Of a stretch of DNA of 64,000 nucleotides, positions 10,201 through 18,188 are shown in pieces. Position numbers and translations under genes: made by a program. Below the pieces are notes generated by a model. The model was not told where the DNA came from. It searched no databases and worked only from the letters and a program-made list of their open reading frames with translations. The stretch is from Bacteroidota bacterium (GTDB taxonomy: Bacteria; Bacteroidota; Bacteroidia; AKYH767-A; OLB10). The stretch is from NCBI GenBank assembly GCA_016713925.1, contig JADJOH010000002.1:1178001-1242000 (forward strand), read 5' to 3'. Numbering within the stretch: the first letter of the stretch is position 1; each line of letters starts with the position of its first letter.

Positions 10201-11274
10201 GAACAATTCAGTCCACTTCAACTACAGATTGCCAATGTCTGGAAAGACACTTTGAAAGTGCCGGAAGTTTTCCTTGATGACAATTTTTTTGAACATGGCG
10301 GCTATTCCATTCTCGCTGTAAAATTGATGGTTGATCTCGAAAAAGAAACCGGTATTCGTCTTCCAATTGCTGTTCTTTTTACACATTCAACCATTCGGAA
10401 ACTCAGTTCGCTTTATGATAAACCAGCAGAAGAGGGAGTATGGAGTCCTCTCGTTACTATAAAAGCGGAAGGAACAAGGAAGCCTATGTATTTTGTACAC
10501 GGGGTGAGTGGGAATGTATTTAAATATTTTGCTTTAGGAAAACTCCTGCATCCGGACCAGCCTAGCCTTGGCTTACAAGGATTCGGGTTAAATGGAAAAG
10601 ATATTCCCTTTACCAATATGGAAGAGATGGCAGCGTATCATATCGATGCCTTGTTAAAATTTCAACCAAATGGACCTTATATGTTAGGGGGAGGATCCTT
10701 TGGAGGATATCTCGCCTATGAGATGGCCATTCAACTGATGGAGAAAGGCAAAGAAGTTTCATTTCTCGCGTTATACGACCTTGATGCGGCAAAGAAAACT
10801 GACTTTCTTCCCGGTGGTGTAAAACAGCTCATGGGAGCAACGTTACTTGCCAGCAGGTTTATAAAACGAGCAACTGTACTAGCTAAGGCGGATAAAGAAG
10901 AACGTAAAAATTATTTCGAAGCCCGTAAAAAAATTAAAGAAGTAGGTGAGTTGGAATCATGGCTCGATATTTTTAATGTGACTGAAATGATTGGTGAAGA
11001 CGCCGCAACTTATTTTAAGAGAGTGGAAGAAGCCTGTTACGAAGCATTGATGAATTATAAGATTAAACCCTATAAAGGCTCATTGGTATTGTTCCGTGCA
11101 AAAGATGGACATTATAATAATGAATACGATGAAGATCTCGGCTGGGGAAATTTTGTAAAAGGAACAACAACTGTGATTACAGTTCCGGGTGATCATAATT
11201 CTATATTTGAAGAACCGAATGTGCCGATACTTGCAGCTAAAATGAATGAAATCCTGAATAAGATAAATGGTTGA
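7234..11274 (+). CDS. Non-ribosomal peptide synthetase (C-A-PCP-TE)
   Basis: Second and terminal module, 1346 residues. The condensation domain (about 1-450) has an intact catalytic HHIVCDG motif (His155, His156, Asp160). Its N-terminal run-in (DFDPFGSSTITVPSTEVQKEM) resembles C domains that follow aminotransferase modules. The adenylation domain (about 480-970) has YTSGSTGKPKGVV, NLYGPTEATIW and a core of FDISVLE. The carrier domain has Ser about 1025 (HGGYSIL, a slight variant of GGxS). The type I thioesterase has Ser about 1155 (GGGSFGG) and a late His in GDHNS. The protein should join a second amino acid to the aminotransferase product and release the chain by hydrolysis or cyclisation. 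The gap to the upstream gene is 18 bp and the downstream gene overlaps by 8 bp, so all three are probably co-transcribed. The substrate of the A domain cannot be assigned by eye. Confidence 0.95.
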   Translation: MSTLPPGYQFEAVDFDPFGSSTITVPSTEVQKEMFMSVLLGGDPANCAYNESITLHLHGPVQKDKLKEAFRQIIVRHESLRSTFSEDGLLMHVFPSIDLPWREIANLDTSEKAATLDKYAREATLHVFDLINGPLVNMLLLHFNDNSHAVLVTGHHIVCDGWSLSLMIKDLSTIYSSLVKNEQPDLESAVSFITYANEQEHYLKSKEHEEVEKFWLDQYQGELPVVEFPPDNHRPTVRSFFAKRIDVTVPPELVNRLRQLSRKSNTSFVTIMLSSFEAFLYRITGQEDLVVGLPAAGQNVEGYYNLIGHCVNLLPLRSKIRPEQAFSDYLKDRKSYLFDAYDHQQFTFGSLLQKLSIQRDPSRIPLVPVVFNVDIGFTEGFSFEGCTFDVSTNPRHFENFEIFLNASGSGDKLVLECTFNNDLFDEDMMRLRMEEYIRLMTSIADDPSCKISHLEVRTEEEKAFLNSINDTDVNFNKPNGIHECIDQIASQLKPSQTAVVARAKSMTYRELSDISDRWASRLQKKGLKEGDFVGVCLPRTIELPAVLVSIMKAGGAYVPLDPAFPVDRLQYMVEDSNAGFIIITRELQNEFHFPEDKIIYIDALISETNGSTYTKYPVTKDSVAYILYTSGSTGKPKGVVIKHHGVVSVLTELAGKFGMSMEDRFLAITTISFDISVLEIFMPLMHGASVHLTTKEESFDPMWLEDYINKNSIRFIQGTPATFEILFSAGWKGNNDLVLLCGGEAMRIELVEKVLYYNKEIWNLYGPTEATIWATVQLFNNENLHLMRSGAMSIGKPIANTRVFIMDANGQPCPLGVSGELWIGGEGVALEYKNLPEMTREKFIPSPDNNGRVYRTGDRVVMDQDGYLHFMNRFDHQVKVRGYRIELGEIETNINECHGISQCVVMTVPDATGSNMLAVWFTTKEKDVDETDFIQKCKKALALKLPDYMIPTLWMKMDSFPLTPNRKVDRKALPKHTTAKPIDRNNVEFEQFSPLQLQIANVWKDTLKVPEVFLDDNFFEHGGYSILAVKLMVDLEKETGIRLPIAVLFTHSTIRKLSSLYDKPAEEGVWSPLVTIKAEGTRKPMYFVHGVSGNVFKYFALGKLLHPDQPSLGLQGFGLNGKDIPFTNMEEMAAYHIDALLKFQPNGPYMLGGGSFGGYLAYEMAIQLMEKGKEVSFLALYDLDAAKKTDFLPGGVKQLMGATLLASRFIKRATVLAKADKEERKNYFEARKKIKEVGELESWLDIFNVTEMIGEDAATYFKRVEEACYEALMNYKIKPYKGSLVLFRAKDGHYNNEYDEDLGWGNFVKGTTTVITVPGDHNSIFEEPNVPILAAKMNEILNKING

Positions 11275-11971
11275 TCAGAGGAGTCAGAAATCAAAGGTTT
11301 CCGTTTCCGCCTTTGATCCGTCAAAACATCTCCCGGAGAATAAAATTATCATTGTTCTCGAAAAAGTTCCTTTAAATTTACCTGCAGTTTTGAATCTGAC
11401 AACAAGCGAATGGGAGCGATCTGCAAAGCTTGTAAGGGAAGAAGATCGACAGGCATTTCTATATCGGCACCACTTGCTGCGTACATGGCTATCACACTGG
11501 TTGAACAAACTACCGACAGCACTTTTCTTCGAAACGAATCCCTTCGGAAAGCCCTATCTCCCGGATACGGAAATTCAATTTAATATGAGTCGCTGTCAGG
11601 ATAATCTGGCGTTTATCTTTGCCCCGGTGATGGCCGGAATCGATATAGAAATCCTTAGAGATCCTGCTCCATTTTTGCCCATAGCCAAACGATTCTTTCA
11701 TCCCGAAGAACAAGAGTTAATCTCAAAGGGAACTAATTTCTTCGACATTTGGACTCGCAAAGAGGCCATATTAAAAGCACAGGGCATCGGACTTTTTGAT
11801 GGTTTAGCTTCCGTAGATTGCTCTAAAAACACTCTTTTTCTTCAGGGTCACAACTATTTCCTTCACACATTTAAGACACCCAATGCGGTTATCAGTGCTG
11901 CTTTTGAAAATAAAGATTTACCTGTGGAAATTTTTGAGGAAATGGATTCAGCAACCGTAACGAACATTTAA
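11267..11971 (+). CDS. 4'-phosphopantetheinyl transferase, Sfp type
   Basis: At 234 residues this fits the Sfp/Gsp size class. The signature motifs are present: GIDIEIL, with acidic Mg ligands, and FDIWTRKEAILKAQGIGL, matching the WxxKEAxxKxxG box. The enzyme transfers phosphopantetheine from CoA to the carrier-protein serines (Ser550 and Ser1564 of the first synthase, Ser1025 of the second). Its start overlaps the end of the NRPS gene by 8 bp, the usual sign of translational coupling, and it closes the operon. A cluster-specific transferase argues that the NRPS-PKS line is, or was recently, functional. Its C-terminus has no unusual features. Confidence 0.93.
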   Translation: MVDQRSQKSKVSVSAFDPSKHLPENKIIIVLEKVPLNLPAVLNLTTSEWERSAKLVREEDRQAFLYRHHLLRTWLSHWLNKLPTALFFETNPFGKPYLPDTEIQFNMSRCQDNLAFIFAPVMAGIDIEILRDPAPFLPIAKRFFHPEEQELISKGTNFFDIWTRKEAILKAQGIGLFDGLASVDCSKNTLFLQGHNYFLHTFKTPNAVISAAFENKDLPVEIFEEMDSATVTNI

Positions 11972-12033
11972 ACATTTCCCGAAAACGTCGGCACAGAAGT
12001 GCGAATATTTGGATGGATTAAACACTTTCTACT

Positions 12034-12041
12034 TATATTTG
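12034..12041 (+). promoter_or_regulatory. -7 box of the ferritin promoter
   Basis: TATATTTG matches TAnnTTTG. A TTTGG at 12008-12012 is placed about right for the -33 element. The start codon is about 54 bases after the box, so the leader is under 50 bases. Confidence 0.5.
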
Positions 12042-12094
12042 TTGAAGTATTATTGAATAAAAATATAATCATTTCTTTCAAAAACTAAGTTGAT

Positions 12095-12604
12095 ATGATA
12101 TCTAAGAAAATTGAAAAATTATTGAATCAGCAAATTGACCTTGAGGCAGATTCCTCATCCTTCTATCTCGCCATGGCCTCCTGGGCAGAGCGCTCCGGAT
12201 ACAATGGTGTTTCCGCCTTTTTATATCGTCACAGCGATGAAGAGCGATTACACATGCTGAAGCTGATAAAATTCGTAAATGAGAGAGGTGGTGCTGCGCT
12301 TATTCCGGCATTGAAAAGCCCTCCCATTAACTTTAAAGGTGTTAGTGAGGTGTTCGAACTTTTACTTAAACATGAAGTGAAGGTGAGCAACGAGATTAAT
12401 AAACTGGTGGAACATTGTCTGGCAGATAAGGATTACACCACTCATAACTTCCTGCAATGGTATGTTGCTGAACAAATTGAAGAAGAGCGCCTTGCCCGTA
12501 ATTTACTGGACAAGATCAAACTCATTGGTTCCGACAAGGGAGGTATGTATCTCTTCGACAGAGACCTGGAAACCATGCAGCCACATGCTGACCAGGGGGT
12601 TTAA
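12095..12604 (+). CDS. Bacterial non-haem ferritin
   Basis: This 169-residue four-helix protein has ferroxidase ligands at the positions used by E. coli FtnA: Glu17 (QIDLEADSSS), Glu50 and His53 (HSDEERLHML), a middle-helix Glu, and the QIEEER segment of helix D. Ferritins assemble as 24-mer shells in the cytosol, oxidise Fe(II) at the ferroxidase centre and store it as mineral, limiting Fenton chemistry. It is monocistronic here, with its own promoter and a strong terminator. Nothing links it to the NRPS cluster except proximity. Confidence 0.95.
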   Translation: MISKKIEKLLNQQIDLEADSSSFYLAMASWAERSGYNGVSAFLYRHSDEERLHMLKLIKFVNERGGAALIPALKSPPINFKGVSEVFELLLKHEVKVSNEINKLVEHCLADKDYTTHNFLQWYVAEQIEEERLARNLLDKIKLIGSDKGGMYLFDRDLETMQPHADQGV

Positions 12605-12652
12605 AATGACAAAGCCCTGACCATTTTCGGTATCATCATTGATAAAATTGCG

Positions 12653-12685
12653 AAAAGCCGCCACGTCTTACTTGTGGTGGCTTTT
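12653..12685 (+). terminator. Rho-independent terminator after ferritin
   Basis: AAAAGCCGCCAC (12653-12664) pairs with GTGGTGGCTTTT (12674-12685) over 12 bp with one G-U pair and a 9-base loop. The U-rich end of the stem runs into CCTTGCTT. Confidence 0.75.
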
Positions 12686-12792
12686 CCTTGCTTATTTACG
12701 AGAACAAAATAGGTGCATCAGCGTACAATAAAAAGGTGATGAATCACGTCAATACTTCTACAAAACAATAGTATACTTAAGTATTTCAGAAA

Positions 12793-14397
12793 ATGATGAA
12801 AATAAATAAATGGATGCGCTACCTCTTGCTGCCTGCAGTTATTGTAAGCCTGAGTTTAAAGACTAATGCGCAAGACAATCCCAACGCACAGAAGCTGGAA
12901 GCCCTTCTCAATATGGTGAGTTACGCTTATGTAGATTCCGTAGATGAAAAGAAAATTACGGACGATGCTATTCGGGCGCTGTTGAAGGAACTGGATCCTC
13001 ACTCCGTTTACATACCTGCAGATGAACTGAAAAGCGCAAATGAGCCCCTGGTTGGGAAATTTGAAGGTGTAGGAATACAACTCAATATTCTGGATGATAC
13101 GATCATGGTGACTCAGACCATTGCCGGAGGACCTTCTGAAAAGTTAGGCATCCGTTCCGGTGATCGTATCGTGCTGATCAACGATACTTCCGTTGCTAAC
13201 ATTGGAATCAAAAACAGCGATGTATTGAAAAAGCTTCGTGGGGACAAGGGAACGAAAGTAAAAGTGAATATTTACCGTCGTGGAGTTCCGGACCTCATGG
13301 TGTTTACGATTACAAGAGATAAAATTCCACTTTATAGTCTTGAAGCCTCCTATGAAGCCGCTCCAGGGGTTGGTTATATTAAGATATCCCGATTCGCTGA
13401 CACAACAGTTGATGAGTTCCGTGATGCACTAAAGAAATTAAAAGAAGAAAAACAGATTCATAGTTTGGTACTCGATCTGAGTGGTAACGGTGGTGGCTAT
13501 CTGAACCGTGCGATTGAACTGGCGGATGAATTTTTAAGTATGGGTAAACGCATTGTTTATACAGAAGGGAAGAACAACCCACGTCAGGAATCATTCTCTA
13601 CTAACACCGGTGGATGGGAGAAAGGAAAGCTGATTGTATTGGTAGATGAAAATTCTGCTTCCGCCAGTGAGATCGTTACCGGAGCCATTCAGGACTGGGA
13701 TCGCGGTCTCGTAATCGGTCGACGTACTTTCGCAAAAGGATTAGTACAAAAACCTTACCCTCTTCCTGATGGTTCGGCAGTACGTTTAACAATTGCCAGA
13801 TACCATACTCCGAGTGGACGATGTATTCAAAAACCCTACGAAGCAGGTGATGAAAACTATGATATGGACATCAGCAAGCGTTATGAACATGGTGAACTTT
13901 ACAGTGCTGACAGTATTCACTTCATAGATTCTTTAAAGTATGAAACCAACGCAGGACGATTAGTATACGGTGGTGGTGGTATCATGCCTGATGTCTTTGT
14001 GCCACTGGACACCAGCATGACCAGTAAATACTATGATGACTTACGCAGAAACGGAATCCTGAATGATTTTACGTTGAGTTATGTGGATGAAAACAGAGCT
14101 GAATTAGTAGCTCAGCATAAAGATGTTTATGCTTACAAACAGCAATTCACTGTTACTCCTGAATTCATGAATAAGTTCATCGCGTATGCAGAGAAAAAAT
14201 CGGTAAAGAAAGACGAAGCCGGCTTTAAGACATCGGAAAAATTAATCCGAACGCAATTGAAAGCTTTAATCGCCAGAGACCTTTGGGGCATCAATGCTTA
14301 TTATGTTATTATCAACGATATTAATATTTTCTACACCCGGGCGCTTGAAAGTCTGGAAGATAATACATTTGAAAAAATGAAGATTGCCGGTAATTGA
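12793..14397 (+). CDS. S41 family C-terminal processing peptidase
   Basis: This 534-residue exported protease starts with a signal peptide (MKINKWMRYLLLPAVIVSLS, ending TNAQ). A PDZ domain follows (about residues 80-165: GVGIQLNI, GPSEKLGIRSGDRIV), then the S41 catalytic core. The nucleophile motif is NSASASEIV (about 286) and the general-base Lys is in TFAKGLVQ (about 314), the spacing expected of a Ser-Lys dyad. CtpA/Tsp-type enzymes act in the periplasm and trim or degrade proteins from their C-termini. The C-terminal 130 residues are the helical extension common in Bacteroidota homologues. A second Met at codon 2 is an equally possible start. The gene is alone between two terminators. Confidence 0.93.
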   Translation: MMKINKWMRYLLLPAVIVSLSLKTNAQDNPNAQKLEALLNMVSYAYVDSVDEKKITDDAIRALLKELDPHSVYIPADELKSANEPLVGKFEGVGIQLNILDDTIMVTQTIAGGPSEKLGIRSGDRIVLINDTSVANIGIKNSDVLKKLRGDKGTKVKVNIYRRGVPDLMVFTITRDKIPLYSLEASYEAAPGVGYIKISRFADTTVDEFRDALKKLKEEKQIHSLVLDLSGNGGGYLNRAIELADEFLSMGKRIVYTEGKNNPRQESFSTNTGGWEKGKLIVLVDENSASASEIVTGAIQDWDRGLVIGRRTFAKGLVQKPYPLPDGSAVRLTIARYHTPSGRCIQKPYEAGDENYDMDISKRYEHGELYSADSIHFIDSLKYETNAGRLVYGGGGIMPDVFVPLDTSMTSKYYDDLRRNGILNDFTLSYVDENRAELVAQHKDVYAYKQQFTVTPEFMNKFIAYAEKKSVKKDEAGFKTSEKLIRTQLKALIARDLWGINAYYVIINDINIFYTRALESLEDNTFEKMKIAGN

Positions 14398-14415
14398 TCT
14401 GTAAAAGTTAAAAGG

Positions 14416-14448
14416 AAAGGGCGTAATCCTATGGTTACGCCCTTTTTA
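14416..14448 (+). terminator. Rho-independent terminator after the S41 peptidase
   Basis: AGGGCGTAA (14418-14426) pairs perfectly with TTACGCCCT (14435-14443) around an 8-base loop, followed by a T run. Confidence 0.85.
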
Positions 14449-14509
14449 ATTTACCATACTTTTGACAATAATCATAGCCGCCATATAAATTATTTCCTAT
14501 TTTTCAGAC

Positions 14510-16219
14510 ATGCCGACACCCACCAAACTAATAGCTGAACTCCAGACCATTCGAGCTGCTTTTGATGATGTATCACTCGTGAAAAAAGAAACCATCATTC
14601 AGGAACTCGCGCGCGTAAAAATAAACAAGGCGAAGGATCTACTAGAGTTGAGCGAAACACTTCTTTTTCTATTGGCTTATCCTCATCATAAATTGTTTTT
14701 ACAAAAACTAAACTTGCTTCTTGAAAAGACAAGAGGAGGAATAAAAACAATGATCCGGAAGACAAAAAAAACAGGACCCTTTGAAAATACAGGATTAACC
14801 GGAACCCATGTAAAAGCCTGTTTTAGTTTCGAGCTAATTGAATGGCTACTGCATGAATATCCCAATGCAATTACATTAGACTCCTTCGGGAGCGATCCGG
14901 AATTGGTTTTTACTTTACTCTCGCCCTTGTTACCTGCAACATTACGGGAACATTTCAATGAAGGCGGATATGAAACGGTGGAACAATGGCTTGCTTTTAC
15001 GGTTAGCAAGAACCGTTATGAACAGTTGAGTTTCATTGCACGTCTTTTCAAGGATGCTGCATTACCAATGAACATCAGGAACCAGCACTTTGATCAACTT
15101 GAAATGTATGTTGATGTTGATTTGAATGTAGTACCAAGCCGTATGGATATCAGAGGAACACCACGTCCCATTTATTTTCATAAAGAATCGATAATAAGGA
15201 AAATCGACTTGCCCTCTATCCTGAAGGAGCCTTTACCTGTGCCAATGGTGTTGAATGAAAAGGAAAAACAACACCTAATCAGCGCCATGAGAATGCAATT
15301 GCTCAGCCTCTATCGTGAAACAGATCCTGCTACTTACGCTGACAGCAATGATTTGCATATATTTAATACAGGTCGCGGAATGGACATCGTATTGATTGGG
15401 ATGGATGCTGATCACCGGCAACCCCTAGATGCTTATATTGGCTTCATGGCTTTCAAAAACCGATTACCTTATGCTTACGGAGGGGCGTGGCTGTTAGGTA
15501 AGATGGCTAAAATCGGAATCAATGTTTTTCCTTCCTACAGAGGCGGAGAATCGGCCTGGTTTTTTGCACAACTCATGCGAGTCTATAAACAAGTCTTTCA
15601 ACCCGCCTATTTCGTTGCAGAGCCCTATCAGGTCGGAAGAAATAACCCCGAGGGAATTGAAACCGGTGCCTTTTGGTTCTACTATCGTTTGGGATTTCGT
15701 CCCGTTCAAAGAAAACTGCAGGAGCTTGCCAAAAAAGAATTTGAACGCTTGCTTCAGAACAAAAATCACAAGACATCGAAACGGACATTAGAGCAACTGG
15801 TTGAGGACGAAATGGTGTTATTGATAAATAATGATTCCGGAATACTTAAATTCAAATACGATACTGCTTCCCTTAGCGCAGCATTAACAAAGTATATTCG
15901 TCAACGATATAAAGGCGACACAAGAGCCGCAGAACAAGAAGCTGTTTCAACGCTCTGTGCAGATCTTCACATCTCCGATGATGCCACCTATGCCACTTTA
16001 AAGCCCGGTCTTGAAAAAATAGCTTTGTACATTCAAGCGGGAGGAAGTATTAAAAAATGGAATGAATCAGATAGGCAACTTTTGTTGAACATGATTGCAG
16101 AAAAGGCTATTGGCCGGGATTCGGAGTATGCCATCCACTATGCTAAACATGAAAAACTGGAACAGTTGCTGAGTGAGCTAGTGGTGAAAGGACAGGATAA
16201 GAAATTCTACAATAGATAA
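14510..16219 (+). CDS. Conserved hypothetical protein, possible GNAT-like C-terminal half
   Basis: 569 residues, not assigned to a named family. There is no signal peptide or membrane helix. The N-terminal 200 residues are helical (LLELSETLLFLLAYPHHKL). After about residue 270 comes an alpha/beta segment (DIVLIGMDADHRQPLDAYIG, FMAFKNRLPYAYGGAW, PSYRGGESAWFFAQL, FWFYYRLGFRPV). The order of beta strands around a small-residue turn followed by YYRLGFRP is reminiscent of acyltransferases of the GNAT fold, in which the last motif precedes the C-terminal strand. That is only a resemblance. The C-terminus is again helical and charged. The gene is isolated, with a terminator on each side, so context gives no role. 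Confidence 0.8.
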   Translation: MPTPTKLIAELQTIRAAFDDVSLVKKETIIQELARVKINKAKDLLELSETLLFLLAYPHHKLFLQKLNLLLEKTRGGIKTMIRKTKKTGPFENTGLTGTHVKACFSFELIEWLLHEYPNAITLDSFGSDPELVFTLLSPLLPATLREHFNEGGYETVEQWLAFTVSKNRYEQLSFIARLFKDAALPMNIRNQHFDQLEMYVDVDLNVVPSRMDIRGTPRPIYFHKESIIRKIDLPSILKEPLPVPMVLNEKEKQHLISAMRMQLLSLYRETDPATYADSNDLHIFNTGRGMDIVLIGMDADHRQPLDAYIGFMAFKNRLPYAYGGAWLLGKMAKIGINVFPSYRGGESAWFFAQLMRVYKQVFQPAYFVAEPYQVGRNNPEGIETGAFWFYYRLGFRPVQRKLQELAKKEFERLLQNKNHKTSKRTLEQLVEDEMVLLINNDSGILKFKYDTASLSAALTKYIRQRYKGDTRAAEQEAVSTLCADLHISDDATYATLKPGLEKIALYIQAGGSIKKWNESDRQLLLNMIAEKAIGRDSEYAIHYAKHEKLEQLLSELVVKGQDKKFYNR

Positions 16220-16267
16220 AATAGCTAATACTACTGTAGTTGAATTACATTTTCAAAAAATTGTATC

Positions 16268-16317
16268 ATCTGATGCCAGTAGCTGAGTTACATGTAACGC
16301 AGCTACTGGCATCAGAT
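16268..16317. terminator. Long hairpin between convergent genes, probable bidirectional terminator
   Basis: An 18-bp perfect arm (16268-16285, containing CTGATGCCAGTAGCTG) pairs with 16300-16317. The loop itself contains the palindrome GTTACATGTAAC (16287-16298). It lies between the 3' ends of the hypothetical gene and deoC. There is no long T tract, so termination is inferred from position and symmetry. Confidence 0.55.
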
Positions 16318-16344
16318 TCATTTTGAATCGCGGGCTATGCAGGG

Positions 16345-17229
16345 TTAATCCTTTGAAAAATAATCACCACTCTGATATACGCCGGTCGTTTGCTTTACAA
16401 TTTGCATGAGGAGATCGTTAGCGAGTGAAGAGGCCCCGAAACGGAAATAATCCGGATTCATCCAGGCTTCGCCCAGCGTTTCGCGGAGCACAACAAGGTA
16501 TTGAATGGCCAGTTTAGCGGTACTGATTCCACCGGCGGGTTTCATGCCGATCATCCTTCCTTCTTTATAGTAAAAATCACGGATCGCTTCCAGCATGACT
16601 AGAGTAACCGGAAGGGTAGCAGCAGGCTGAACTTTCCCGGTGGAAGTCTTGATAAAATCTGCACCGGCATACATGGCAATGTCGCTGGCTTTTCTAACGT
16701 TATCGTAGGTACTCAATTCTCCGGTCTCCAGGATCACTTTCAGATGTGCTTCACCACAGGCTTCCTTAACCGCCGCAATTTCATCGAAGACATAATTAAA
16801 TTCTCCGGCAAGAAAATGACCGCGGGAAATCACCATATCAATTTCATCAGCTCCTTCGTTCACCGCATATTTCGTCTCTTCCAACTTTACCTTACGGGTA
16901 CTCATTCCACTCGGAAAAGCAGTGGCTACAGCGGCTACCTTCACACCACTATCCCCCAAAGCTTCTTTTGCGATACGTACCATGGGCGGATAAACACATA
17001 CTGCTGCTGCAGAGGGTAAATCCGGCAATGCCTCATGCGGACGAATGGCCTTGGCACATAACTGCCGCACCTTACCGGGAGTATCCCTGGCCTCGAGGGT
17101 GGTCAGATCCATCATACTTATCGCCAGTTGAAGAGCGTGCATCTTGGATTCGTTCTTGATAGAGCGCTTCGTGAGGCGGGTGATGCGTTCATTGATGGAG
17201 GTGGAATCAATGGGTGGAGATACGTGCAT
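16345..17229 (-). CDS. deoC: Deoxyribose-phosphate aldolase
   Basis: 294 residues. The enzyme splits 2-deoxyribose 5-phosphate into glyceraldehyde 3-phosphate and acetaldehyde in deoxynucleoside catabolism. The class I aldolase TIM barrel is clear: SMMDLTTLEARDTPGKV near the N-terminus, VAAVATAFPSG, EIDMVISRG, VILETGEL, and the Schiff-base Lys in DFIKTSTGK; MKPAGGIS is the phosphate-binding loop. The N-terminal extension (INERITRLTKRSIKNESK) is common in Bacteroidota DeoC. The start codon lies one base from the end of an inverted-repeat unit (17231 onward), so its native promoter appears to have been displaced. Transcription would have to begin inside the repeat, which contains TAAATTCG, a variant -7 box, on this strand. 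Confidence 0.95.
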   Translation of the reverse strand: MHVSPPIDSTSINERITRLTKRSIKNESKMHALQLAISMMDLTTLEARDTPGKVRQLCAKAIRPHEALPDLPSAAAVCVYPPMVRIAKEALGDSGVKVAAVATAFPSGMSTRKVKLEETKYAVNEGADEIDMVISRGHFLAGEFNYVFDEIAAVKEACGEAHLKVILETGELSTYDNVRKASDIAMYAGADFIKTSTGKVQPAATLPVTLVMLEAIRDFYYKEGRMIGMKPAGGISTAKLAIQYLVVLRETLGEAWMNPDYFRFGASSLANDLLMQIVKQTTGVYQSGDYFSKD

Positions 17230-17230
17230 G

Positions 17231-17429
17231 AGGTTACGAATTTACGAATCAGTCTCGCCCTGCGGGCGAGAGTACGAATATACGAAATACGAATTTACGA
17301 ATTCGCGAAGTTCACGAAAGTACGAATGGGGCGATGGGAACGAATATTACGAATGCTACGAATATTACGAATATTACGAATGCTACGAATTTTACGAATG
17401 CTACGAATACTGTGATTACTACAAATAGA
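17231..17429 (+). repeat. TTACGAAT repeat array, left arm
   Basis: The 20-base end is followed by a perfect hairpin (TCTCGCCC, loop TGC, GGGCGAGA; 17253-17271), then about 20 copies of TACGAA-type words up to 17429. Frames through the array give meaningless Tyr/Glu/Cys-rich peptides, so it is not coding. The stretch 17430-17744 beyond it shows no further structure. Confidence 0.8.
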
Positions 17430-17744
17430 ATGTATGACGAGAAAGAGAAAATGAATGAGAAGGAATGAGGATTTAAGAATTGTTGCATGTATCTTCTGAT
17501 GCAAATGTGAAAGGGTATATTTTTTTTGAGCGATATGGGTTTAGATCGGGTTGGTGGGGAGAAAATGGGAGTATTTCATTTTTAGGAAACTGTAAGTTTA
17601 TATTGCTAATGCATCAATAAACGTAATTTAATTAATTAATAATCAATGTCTCCAAAGCAAAAATGTATTTACAAACGAATACAATTATCTTTTATACGAT
17701 TAGCAAGCAAGGATCATACTATGATTGCATTAAAATTGAACAAC

Positions 17745-18188
17745 ATGAAAAAAGAAGTAAATCGAAATGATTTAATTTTTCCGGACTTAAGTTATAAAAT
17801 TATTGGTTGTGCATATGATGTTTATAATGCACTTGGGCCTGGTCATTTGGAAAGAGTTTATCAAAAAGCACTTGCAATTGCGTTAAAAGATGCAGGGATT
17901 GCTTTTAAAGAACAAGCTCCATTAAATATATTTTTTAAGGGGGCTTCGGTTGGAAAAGGCTATGTAGATTTCTTAATAGAAAATGAAATTATTCTAGAAT
18001 TAAAAAGAGAGATTCGTTCCGGAAGAGCTTATTTAAAACAAATTCTGAACTATATGCATAGTGGCAAAATGGCTCTGGCAATACTAATTAATTTCGCTAC
18101 TGATGGTGTAATTACAAAAAGACTGGTGCTTGAAGAATATTACAATCCAGCGTCTCAAAATTCGTCCAAAACTCCAAAACCATCTTAG
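17745..18188 (+). CDS. GxxExxY protein (PD-(D/E)XK-like fold), first copy
   Basis: 147 residues from the chosen ATG. Upstream in-frame starts at 17646 and 17720 would add 33 or 8 residues that the family lacks. The defining motif is GPGHLERVYQKAL (G-x-x-E-x-x-Y), preceded by IIGCAYDVYNALG. It is followed by a nuclease-like core: VGKGYVDFLIENEIILELKR matches the D...ExK pattern, then YLKQILNYMHSGKMALAILINF. The family is widespread in Bacteroidota and environmental genomes; no reaction is firmly established. The gene sits between two inverted TTACGAAT arrays that share a 20-bp end, and it is more A/T-rich than neighbouring genes. Both points suggest it came with the surrounding repeats. Confidence 0.88.
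   Translation: MKKEVNRNDLIFPDLSYKIIGCAYDVYNALGPGHLERVYQKALAIALKDAGIAFKEQAPLNIFFKGASVGKGYVDFLIENEIILELKREIRSGRAYLKQILNYMHSGKMALAILINFATDGVITKRLVLEEYYNPASQNSSKTPKPS

Noticed and set aside
17128..17428. Open frames rich in Tyr, Glu and Cys through the TTACGAAT array
   Set aside because: They are by-products of a low-complexity repeat, with no start context and no homology.
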